From an uncultured Porphyromonas sp. (GTDB lineage Bacteria; Bacteroidota; Bacteroidia; Bacteroidales; Porphyromonadaceae), in contig NZ_CALIXW010000033.1 of the NCBI RefSeq assembly GCF_938046015.1, positions 1 through 11,708 of the forward strand: a DNA stretch of 11,708 nucleotides, given 5' to 3'. Both the position numbers and the translations under genes were made by a program. The notes below the pieces were generated by a model. That model searched no databases and was not told the origin of the DNA. It saw only the letters and a list, made by a program, of their open reading frames with translations. Numbering within the stretch: position 1 is the first letter of the stretch; the number at the start of each line of letters is the position of its first letter. Positions 6,014 through 11,708 of the stretch are shown piece by piece.

Positions 6014-7231
6014 ATGGAAGCCTTCCTTCACTACCTCTGGCTACATCAGCGCTACGAGCAGCTCATCCCTACGGGAGCGCTGGCTGGTGCACGCATCGAG
6101 GTGCTTGACCCCGGCGAACTTAACCTCCATGCGGGTCCCGACTTCTTCGCCGCCCGCATACGCATCGACCAGCTCCTATGGGTGGGCTGTGTCGAGATCC
6201 ATCATGCCGCCTCCGAGTGGTTCGCCCATGGGCACCACGCAGACCCTGCCTACAGCTCGGTGATCCTGCATGTCGTAGAGGTCGACAATCGGCAGGTAGC
6301 GGGGCTGAATGGCGAGGAGCTACCGACCTGCCTCATCCTCGTCCCCCGCACGCAGCCCGAGGAGCAGGCGGCGCTGGTCGAGCAGCTCTACAGCAGCTCC
6401 TCTGCAGCGGCGCTCCTTGACCTCAGTGCCGAGGAGCGCTCCAGCCTCCTCCTCTGCCTCTACCGTGCACGTATGCAGTCGAAGGTACAGGCCTGCGCGC
6501 AGCTGTTGGAGCGTGCCTCGGGGGGCTGGGGTCAGTGCTTCTGGGCGCAGCTGCTACGCTACTTCGGCGGCACGCTCAATAGTGAGGCCATGGAGCGTCT
6601 AGCCTTTGCTCTGCCGCTGCACCTACTGCAGAAGCACAGCGACCGCCTGGACCAAGTAGAGGCGCTCCTACTGGGGCAAGCTGGGCTCATCGAGGTACTG
6701 CCCGAGGGCGCCTATAGGACGCAGCTCGCCGAGGAATATCACTTCCTGCGGCATAAGTACGAGCTTCGCGCGCTAGGAGCAGGCACCTTCCGCCGTGCAC
6801 GGACGCGTCCCGCCAACCTCCCCGAGCGTCGTCTGCTGCAGGTCGCTGCCCTCCTCACACACCGCGACTTCCTCGGGGATCGCTGCCTGAGAGCTAGGAC
6901 GCGCCGCGCCCTGCACGAGCTCTTCACGCTACCTGCTGCCGAGGCGGAGGTCGAGGGACAGCCAGCACGGGCTGCGATCACGAGTAGCCTCTGCGACCTT
7001 CTGATCATCAATGTCGTCTTGCCCTATCAGGTCCTCTACGCGCAGCGGCAGGAGGGACTGCGGGGCGCTGCCCCAGATCTCGAGCTCCTCAGATCTATCC
7101 CTGCCGAAGACAATAGGGTGACGCGCCTCTACCGAGCGGCAGGGCTAGAGCTACGAGATGCCCTCGAGAGCCAAGCTATACTCCAGCTGGAGCACTACCG
7201 CGAGGAGCAGGAGCGTGGATTGAAGGGCTAG
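6014..7231 (+). CDS. DUF2851 family protein
   Basis: The 405-residue protein is recognised as DUF2851 from its N-terminal third: ELNLHAGPDF (residues 35-44), LWVGCVEIHHAASEWFAHGHH (55-75) and AYSSVILHVVEVD (79-91). The family is widespread in Bacteroidota and has no established function that I know. The remainder is helical and Leu/Arg/Glu-rich, without membrane segments or a signal peptide, so it is likely cytoplasmic. GPDF followed 18 residues later by VEIH resembles a PD-(D/E)XK core in which the Lys is replaced by His. It begins 46 bases after the HsdR-N-like gene on the same strand, so the two may share a transcript. Base composition is GC-rich like its neighbours, which creates long spurious open frames inside it. 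Confidence 0.85.
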   Translation: MEAFLHYLWLHQRYEQLIPTGALAGARIEVLDPGELNLHAGPDFFAARIRIDQLLWVGCVEIHHAASEWFAHGHHADPAYSSVILHVVEVDNRQVAGLNGEELPTCLILVPRTQPEEQAALVEQLYSSSSAAALLDLSAEERSSLLLCLYRARMQSKVQACAQLLERASGGWGQCFWAQLLRYFGGTLNSEAMERLAFALPLHLLQKHSDRLDQVEALLLGQAGLIEVLPEGAYRTQLAEEYHFLRHKYELRALGAGTFRRARTRPANLPERRLLQVAALLTHRDFLGDRCLRARTRRALHELFTLPAAEAEVEGQPARAAITSSLCDLLIINVVLPYQVLYAQRQEGLRGAAPDLELLRSIPAEDNRVTRLYRAAGLELRDALESQAILQLEHYREEQERGLKG

Positions 7232-7278
7232 GCAAAGTCCTTCGATCCCCCATCTGAGACCGAGGTCCCCGGATACAG

Positions 7279-7326
7279 ATCCGCCCCCACCACGAGTCCA
7301 TAGAAGAGCTCGTAGTGGGGGCGGAT
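7279..7326. terminator. Hairpin between convergent DUF2851 and hmuR genes
   Basis: An 18-base inverted repeat with one mismatch (7279-7296 with 7309-7326; C7291 opposite A7314) and a 12-base loop lies 47 bases after the DUF2851 stop and 22 bases after the hmuR stop. On the plus strand it is followed by GTCCTTTATCCC, a poor T-run. Its position suggests a bidirectional terminator. Confidence 0.7.
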
Positions 7327-7348
7327 GTCCTTTATCCCAAGGTAGCTG

Positions 7349-9289
7349 CTAGAGCGAGAGCCCGAGGGAGAGGTAGTAGCTGCGGCCTGGGGAGGTCGAG
7401 CCCGTGACGTTGAGCGTCTCGGGGTGATAGTCGAAGAGATTGTCTATCCCTGCCCCGAGACGGATATGCTCCCGCCAGGCGATGCCCGCATGTAGGCGGG
7501 AGAGGGTGAAGCCCTCATGCCGTACGGCGAGGTAATCCTTGAGGTCGGTATTGTACTGAGCGGTCTCTACGCTGCTCGACCCACGTAGGGTATAGCTAGC
7601 GCTGAGGGCGTATCGACCCAGGCGATGCTCCCAGCCGAGCGTGCTGGTGAAGTTGTGCGGGCGCGTGTTGGCGAAGGGAAGCCTACGTCCAGACTTGTTG
7701 GTCACGCGGTCGAGATCCCGTAGCCATACGTAGTCCCCAGCGAGGTGGAAGCCTAGCGGCAGACGCCAGCGCAGGCTGGCCTGCAGGTTCAGCAGCTGCG
7801 CCTTCGTGGAGGTATTGCGATAGCGCTGCGTGTTGCCGCCGTCCTCCTCGACCATGCTGATGCGGTTCTTGATCTCATTGTAGGAGGCGATGAGGGTGAG
7901 GTTGAGCTGCTGCGTCTGCCACTCGGAGGAGAGGCTAAGCATGCGGCTGGTCTCGGGGCGAAGCCCGTCGTTGCCCTTGATGAAGAACATCCCGAGGTGG
8001 TCCCAGCTCATGAAGAGCTCCTTGATCGAGGGCGAGCGGAAGCCCTCCGAGTAGGAGGCCCGTAGGCGCATGCGGTCTATGCTGTAGAGTACCGAGAGGC
8101 GCGGAGAGAGGTGCCCCCCGAAGCGGCTGTGGCTGTCGTAGCGCAGTCCGCCCACCACGGAGCAATGGTCGCTCGCATGCCACTCCCCTTGGGCGTAGAG
8201 CGAATAGAGCTGTGCGCGGCGGGTAGCGCCATCCTCGGAGATGCGGTTGCCCTGCAGGTCCTCGGCGTAGAGCTCGGCGCCGATATTGGCCAGTATCGGT
8301 GTGGAGCCCTCCTTACCATAGTTGTACTGCAGGCGTGCCGTATGGGCATGGAAGAGGAATACGGGGCTCTTGCTGCCTACGTAGGTATACCAATAGGAGC
8401 GGTCGTAGAGCTCGTTGTTATAGTCCAGACTTAGGCTGGAGCGGTCGGAGAAGGCGTAGTAGCCCTTGCCGCCGATGTTGTGCGTGTGGTAGTGATTGCG
8501 CGTGGCACCGTCCTGCTCCTGGTCGCGGAAGCTGTAGCGGACGAAGGCTGAGAGCTCGAGTCGATCCCCCTCGGGGCGGTAGCGAAGGCTCTGGCCGAAG
8601 TGCTGAGTCTTGCTCCCCATCACCGCGTTCTGCGCCAGCTGATCGCTCGCCCCGCTACGTGTGGGGATGGTGTAGCCCTTGAGGTCGGTGTAGCCGAGCG
8701 AGGTGCTGCTGTAGAGTCCCTTGTAGCGCGCCTGGAGGCTAGCCGTATAGCGCGTCTGTCCCTCACTGCTGTAGTCGAGGCCAGCAGTGGCCTGGAGGCG
8801 CTTGCCCGCCTTCTTGGTGATGAAGTTCACCACGCCACCTATAGCATTGGAGCCATAGAGGGCGGAGGCGGCCCCACGGACGATCTCGATGCGCTCGATG
8901 GTAGTCATGTCGATGCGATTGAGGTCTACCACCCCGTTCCCCTCGGAGGTGATCTTCTCCCCGTCGATGAGGAAGAGGATGTAGTCCCCCGTCATGCCCT
9001 GGATCGACACGCGGTACTGTGCTCCGTGGACGGTGACGTTGACCCCTGGGAGGGTCATCTGCAGGGCATCGGCTGCCGAGCGTGGCTGCACCCGCTCCAG
9101 ATCCTTGTGGCTGATGACCTGGGTCATGATGGGGAGCTTCTTCAGTAGGCGCGGGGTCTGTGTCCCCGTGACGACGACCTCCGAGATAGCGTAGCTGCGC
9201 GCGATGCTATCCTGGGCAGAGGTCTGTGCTGAGAGCTCGGGCGACAGACTGAGCGTCGAGAGGCAGAGGAGAGGTAATACTAAGCGCAT
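7349..9289 (-). CDS. hmuR: TonB-dependent haem receptor, HmuR type
   Basis: This 646-residue outer-membrane receptor takes haem from HmuY and passes it to the periplasm using TonB energy. I place the start at the ATG at 9289, because it gives a signal peptide (MRLVLPLLCLSTLSLSPELSA); the upstream in-frame ATG at 9349 would read through the intercistronic hairpin. The TonB box ISEVVVTG lies near residue 35, the plug (LPGVNVTV, FLIDGEKI, IERIEIVRGAASALYGSNAIGGVVNFITKK) runs to about 160, and a 22-strand barrel follows. FRSP (417-420) and NDGLRPE (440-446) match the FRAP/NPNL motifs of haem receptors. His88 in the plug and His431 between the motifs are candidate haem contacts, like the two His reported for P. 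gingivalis HmuR. It follows hmuY by 95 bases, and no hmuS-like gene follows it. Confidence 0.9.
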   Translation of the reverse strand: MRLVLPLLCLSTLSLSPELSAQTSAQDSIARSYAISEVVVTGTQTPRLLKKLPIMTQVISHKDLERVQPRSAADALQMTLPGVNVTVHGAQYRVSIQGMTGDYILFLIDGEKITSEGNGVVDLNRIDMTTIERIEIVRGAASALYGSNAIGGVVNFITKKAGKRLQATAGLDYSSEGQTRYTASLQARYKGLYSSTSLGYTDLKGYTIPTRSGASDQLAQNAVMGSKTQHFGQSLRYRPEGDRLELSAFVRYSFRDQEQDGATRNHYHTHNIGGKGYYAFSDRSSLSLDYNNELYDRSYWYTYVGSKSPVFLFHAHTARLQYNYGKEGSTPILANIGAELYAEDLQGNRISEDGATRRAQLYSLYAQGEWHASDHCSVVGGLRYDSHSRFGGHLSPRLSVLYSIDRMRLRASYSEGFRSPSIKELFMSWDHLGMFFIKGNDGLRPETSRMLSLSSEWQTQQLNLTLIASYNEIKNRISMVEEDGGNTQRYRNTSTKAQLLNLQASLRWRLPLGFHLAGDYVWLRDLDRVTNKSGRRLPFANTRPHNFTSTLGWEHRLGRYALSASYTLRGSSSVETAQYNTDLKDYLAVRHEGFTLSRLHAGIAWREHIRLGAGIDNLFDYHPETLNVTGSTSPGRSYYLSLGLSL

Positions 9290-9309
9290 GGGGTAGGCGT
9301 TAATGGGAC

Positions 9310-9347
9310 GCCCCAAGCACGCGCCAGATCGAGGTCGTGCTTGGGGC
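9310..9347 (-). promoter_or_regulatory. Intercistronic stem-loop between hmuY and hmuR
   Basis: A perfect 12-bp stem (GCCCCAAGCACG at 9310-9321 with its complement at 9336-9347) and a 14-base loop lie 37 bases after the hmuY stop and 20 bases before the hmuR start. No T-run follows on the minus strand, so it more likely protects the hmuY mRNA or lowers hmuR expression than acts as a full terminator. Confidence 0.65.
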
Positions 9348-9384
9348 ATACCGTAGGAGCATGTGGCCTAGGGCCGCATCGCTG

Positions 9385-10107
9385 CTAGTCGATAGGATAT
9401 ACGTACTGGAGGGTAATGACGGCAGTCACGTCGGCCTTGCCATTGAGGATACCCTTATGGGAGAGTACCTTGACCTTGGCGTGCTTCCCTGAGGCCGTAC
9501 GCACGACGTAGACCTTGTCGCTGACTACTGTGCTGGGGCCGCCTGTATTGCTTCCGCCGAGGTGTACAGAGAGGTCCTGGACGATGGCGCCGCGGCGGAT
9601 GATTTTGAAGACAGGCATAGGGCTACCGGGGACCTCCTTGAGCTCACGCGTCGTGGTGAGGACGAGGTTGGCAGGCGTGTTGACGTAGGAGTCGAAGAGG
9701 CTCTTCGATGGATTGCCGCCGCCAAAGTGGGGGGAGGCTATGAGCTGGGGCTGCATCTTGTCGGTCTCTACGCTCGTGGGGACGGGGATGGAGGCATTGA
9801 TATTGGTCTCCGAGGTCTCGTAGGCGCCGCCCTTGCCCGAGCCTGAGGTGCCGCTATTGGTGCGGAACTCATAGCGGTGCAGCCCGAGGTCCCAGCTCTG
9901 GTCCTTCTTGATGGCCTCGTCGTCGTACTTGGCGGTCTTGACTACTTTGCCCTGCTCGAAGGAGAAGTACACATAGTCGGTATAGCTGGTCGCGTCGATG
10001 ACGACGGTCTTGGCATTCGCCTTGGCGGGCTCGTCCTTCTTACTGCAGCTCGAGGCGAAGAGGGCGAGGCTAGCGCAGGCGGCTAGTAGGGAGATTCTTT
10101 TGATCAT
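9385..10107 (-). CDS. hmuY: HmuY family haem-binding lipoprotein
   Basis: HmuY-type proteins are surface lipoproteins that capture haem and hand it to HmuR. I choose the ATG at 10107 (240 residues): it gives MIKRISLLAACASLALFASSC, a signal peptide ending in a lipidated Cys21. The upstream in-frame ATG at 10185 would bury this signal and lies upstream of the likely promoter. The family signature is clear: VVIDATSYTDYVYFSFEQG (35-53), SWDLGLHRYEFRTN (71-84), GKGGA (91-95), KVYVVRTASGKHAKV (198-212) and the terminal LQYVYPID. P. gingivalis HmuY holds haem with two His. Here His127 (SPHFGGG) and His182 (SVHLGG) sit in roughly matching regions, but the stretch between them is about 20 residues longer, and Met118 and Met164 are alternatives. 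The ligand pair is therefore uncertain. Confidence 0.92.
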   Translation of the reverse strand: MIKRISLLAACASLALFASSCSKKDEPAKANAKTVVIDATSYTDYVYFSFEQGKVVKTAKYDDEAIKKDQSWDLGLHRYEFRTNSGTSGSGKGGAYETSETNINASIPVPTSVETDKMQPQLIASPHFGGGNPSKSLFDSYVNTPANLVLTTTRELKEVPGSPMPVFKIIRRGAIVQDLSVHLGGSNTGGPSTVVSDKVYVVRTASGKHAKVKVLSHKGILNGKADVTAVITLQYVYPID

Positions 10108-10153
10108 TGCGGTTAGGTGTAATCGAGATATTGAGGTTCCTAAACTACGGGTG

Positions 10154-10161
10154 CAAAGGTA
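10154..10161 (-). promoter_or_regulatory. Putative -7 promoter element of hmuYR
   Basis: The minus strand reads TACCTTTG (consensus TAnnTTTG). Transcription would start near 10147, giving a leader of about 40 bases to the ATG at 10107 and supporting that start choice. No -33 TTTG is seen. Just upstream on the same strand lies an imperfect stem (AGCTAGGGC at 10232-10240 with GCCCTTAGCT at 10244-10253) that could be an operator. Haem or iron control is expected for this pair but is not proven by the sequence. Confidence 0.55.
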
Positions 10162-10367
10162 CGCTAGCTCCAGAGCCTTCGCCATACCCTCATGTAGTGA
10201 TTTCGCTTTCCTCGGCTACCTATCTATAGTTAGCTAGGGCGCTGCCCTTAGCTTGCTGCCGACTGCTCCCGAAGCAAAGGGAGCTCCCCTGAGGGGATCC
10301 CCCAATACAATACGGAGTACCGTCCTCTATATCGGTGCGCGCAGCCCCTCCCATATCAGGGGCTCGC

Positions 10368-10455
10368 TGACTGATATCCCTCACGATGCTGACTGGCATC
10401 CATCAGGAGCTTGACTGATAGCCCTCAGCACTCTGATGGATATCCCTCTGCCTCG
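10368..10455 (-). repeat. Tandem array 2: four 22-base degenerate repeats, inverted relative to array 1
   Basis: Four units begin at 10368, 10390, 10412 and 10434. Read on the minus strand, the cores are GAGGGATATCAGTCA (exact), GATGGATGCCAGTCA, GAGGGCTATCAGTCA and GAGGGATATCCATCA (15, 12, 14 and 13 of 15), joined by 7-base linkers such as GAGTGCT and AGCTCCT. Unit length, core and linker style are the same as in array 1 at 4276-4363, but the orientation is opposite. The outermost unit carries a CAGTCA change (to CCATCA here, CCTTCA in array 1). Confidence 0.88.
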
Positions 10456-10640
10456 GGAGAGATAGGGTAGGGCTCGGCCTTAGCCGTGCGGTGCTAGCCT
10501 CGAGCCCAAAGGAGCGCACTTGCCAGCCTTCCCCAAGAGCGCTTCTCCTGGGTGCAGAGCACCTGCGGGCTCCCTATGCTCTAGGGGATCATCGCCTTAG
10601 CCCCAGGGGGAGGGCGCAGCAAAAAGATTCATGCTCTCTA

Positions 10641-10667
10641 TTGGGAATTTAAGCGCGCTCTTGGGAA
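10641..10667 (+). promoter_or_regulatory. Paired TTGGGAA sites upstream of pta promoter
   Basis: TTGGGAA occurs at 10641-10647 and 10661-10667, exactly 20 bases apart (about two helical turns), and the second copy sits where the -33 element would be. GCGCTCTTGGG at 10655-10665 also has an exact inverted copy at 10532-10542. This could be an activator or repressor site, with the binding protein unknown. Confidence 0.35.
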
Positions 10668-10684
10668 AGCCAGTAGATATTCCG

Positions 10685-10692
10685 TACCTTTG
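10685..10692 (+). promoter_or_regulatory. Putative -7 promoter element of pta
   Basis: TACCTTTG matches the Bacteroidota -7 consensus. CTTG at 10660-10663 is a possible degenerate -33 at 21-base spacing. The transcript would begin near 10699, leaving a leader of about 34 A/C-rich bases before the ATG, without a Shine-Dalgarno. Confidence 0.65.
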
Positions 10693-10732
10693 AGCAAAGC
10701 GAACTAACAACATCAACAAATCTACCATTACT

Positions 10733-11708
10733 ATGGATCTGATTCAGGACATTATCGATAGAGCTAAGGCTAACCCTCAGCACATCGTATTCCCCGAAGG
10801 GACAGAGGAGCGTACACTCAAGGCGGCAGACCGTCTGCTGCGCGACGGCGTCGTCCGCCTAACCCTCATCGGTGACCCCTACGCTATCCGATCTCGCGCA
10901 CACGACCTCGGTCTACGTAATATAGATAAGGCCGAGCTCCTCGACCCGAAGAAGCACGCCAAGAAGGAAGCCTATAAGGAGCTCCTGCTGGAGCTGCGCC
11001 GTAGTAAGGGCCTCACCGAGGAGCAGGCTGCTATCCTCGTCGAGGATCCCCTCTACCTAGGCTGCCTCATGATCAAGGCCGGCGATGCCGACGGCGAGCT
11101 AGCTGGTGCGATCAATGCTACGGGGGACGTGCTGCGCCCAGCACTGCAGATCGTCAAGACGACGCCAGGCATCAGCTGCGTCAGCGGTATCTTCATGATG
11201 TTCCTCCCCAACAACACCTATGGCGAAAACGGACTTCTGCTCTTTGCAGACTGTGCCGTCATGCCGAACCCCACTGCTACCGAGCTCGCACAGATCGCGA
11301 TCTCCTCGGCCGAATCGGCCCGTGCCATCGCTGGCATCGAGCCTCGTATCGCTATGCTGAGCTTCTCGACCAAGGGCAGTGCCCACCACGAGATGGTAGA
11401 CAAGGTCGTCGAGGCTACGCGTCTGGCCAAGGAGCAGGCCCCTGAGCTGCTGCTCGATGGGGAGCTCCAGCTGGATGCAGCCCTGGTCTCCAAGGTCGCT
11501 TCGCTCAAGGCTCCCGATAGCCCCGTAGCAGGTAAGGCCAATGTCCTCGTCTTCCCCTCCCTCGAGGCTGGGAATATTGGCTACAAGCTCGTGCAGCGCC
11601 TGGCTGGGGCAGAGGCTGTCGGTCCTATCCTCCAGGGTATGGCTGCTCCCGTCAATGACCTCTCGCGCGGCTGCTCCGTGGACGACATCTATCGCATGGT
11701 GGCCATCG
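10733..11708 (+). CDS. pta: Phosphate acetyltransferase, last codons beyond window
   Basis: Pta exchanges acetyl-CoA and phosphate for acetyl phosphate and CoA. With acetate kinase this yields ATP during fermentation. The frame gives 325 residues before the right edge; single-domain Pta proteins are about 330-335 long, so only the extreme C-terminus is missing. The family pattern is clear: HIVFPEGTEERTLKAADRLL (residues 17-36), LTLIGDP, AGAINATGDVLRPALQIVKT, MLSFSTKGSAHHE (about 210-222), NVLVFPSLEAGNIGYKLVQRLAG and GPILQGMAAPVNDLSRGC. It is the short, cytosolic form without the extra N-terminal regulatory domain of E. coli Pta. It is preceded by its own promoter. An ackA gene would be expected downstream but is outside the window. 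Confidence 0.96.
   Translation, partial: MDLIQDIIDRAKANPQHIVFPEGTEERTLKAADRLLRDGVVRLTLIGDPYAIRSRAHDLGLRNIDKAELLDPKKHAKKEAYKELLLELRRSKGLTEEQAAILVEDPLYLGCLMIKAGDADGELAGAINATGDVLRPALQIVKTTPGISCVSGIFMMFLPNNTYGENGLLLFADCAVMPNPTATELAQIAISSAESARAIAGIEPRIAMLSFSTKGSAHHEMVDKVVEATRLAKEQAPELLLDGELQLDAALVSKVASLKAPDSPVAGKANVLVFPSLEAGNIGYKLVQRLAGAEAVGPILQGMAAPVNDLSRGCSVDDIYRMVAI

Larger units (their letters stand above)
10162..10732. other. Long intergenic region between hmuY and pta
   Basis: I find no credible gene in this divergent gap. It holds the hmuY upstream stem (10232-10253), a small stem GCTCCC/GGGAGC (10265-10270 with 10279-10284), a 7-bp stem AGCCCCT/AGGGGCT (10343-10349 with 10358-10364) bordering repeat array 2, the array itself, and the pta promoter zone. 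No tRNA or recognised riboswitch is visible. Confidence 0.6.

Noticed and set aside
5521..7231. Type I restriction-modification system
   Set aside because: Only an HsdR-N-like domain is present; there is no helicase, methylase or specificity gene.
8600..9148. Long plus-strand frame opposite hmuR (182 codons)
   Set aside because: It is antisense to the conserved plug region of hmuR; GC-rich codon bias opens such frames, and its composition (Val/Leu/Asp/Glu-rich mirror) shows no domain.
9290..9349. Longer start for hmuR
   Set aside because: It would translate through the perfect stem-loop and place 20 Arg/Pro-rich residues before a good signal peptide.
10108..10185. Longer start for hmuY
   Set aside because: It adds 26 residues before a clear lipoprotein signal and would begin upstream of the likely -7 box.
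10265..10297. Terminator between hmuY and pta
   Set aside because: The stems are short (6 bp), no T-run follows, and no gene ends there because hmuY and pta diverge.

Overview
The window looks like chromosomal DNA of a Bacteroidota bacterium, most likely a GC-rich member of Porphyromonas or a close relative. Three things point there: promoter -7 elements of the form TAnnTTTG in front of several genes, few Shine-Dalgarno sequences, and an HmuY/HmuR-type haem uptake pair like that of Porphyromonas gingivalis. The species cannot be fixed from sequence reading alone. Coding density is high and base composition looks even, so nothing in the genes suggests recent transfer.

Left part, minus strand (1-3920): an exported C1B-family cysteine peptidase (pepC-like) ends in a strong hairpin terminator. 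Its T-run lies four bases from the -7 box of the next unit, folD - AmpG-like MFS permease - GH130 glycosidase/phosphorylase. The gaps there are 12 and 34 bases, so these three are probably co-transcribed. FolD supplies one-carbon folates. The permease and GH130 enzyme look like a pair that imports and cleaves a beta-mannosyl oligosaccharide. The GH130 gene runs off the left edge.

Middle part (3921-7348): a gene-poor stretch of about 500 bases carries a 22-base-period tandem repeat array. Then come holA (DNA polymerase III delta, minus strand) and, divergently, a small stand-alone HsdR-N-like PD-(D/E)XK protein followed by a DUF2851 protein. A long hairpin separates DUF2851 from the convergent haem genes.

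Right part (7349-11708): hmuY (haem-binding lipoprotein) and hmuR (TonB-dependent receptor) form a two-gene minus-strand unit with a 12-bp stem-loop between them. The hmuSTUV genes that follow hmuR in P. gingivalis are absent here. A second gene-poor stretch of about 550 bases carries another array of the same 22-base repeat in the opposite orientation. It is followed by a good promoter and pta (phosphate acetyltransferase, acetate metabolism), which lacks only its last few codons at the right edge.

The most unusual element is the repeat family: two four-unit arrays with a conserved 15-base core (GAGGGATATCAGTCA) and a 7-base linker, inverted relative to each other about 6 kb apart. They resemble, from memory, the short tandem-repeat 'BrickBuilt' elements of P. 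gingivalis. The rest is mostly core genome in compact transcription units.
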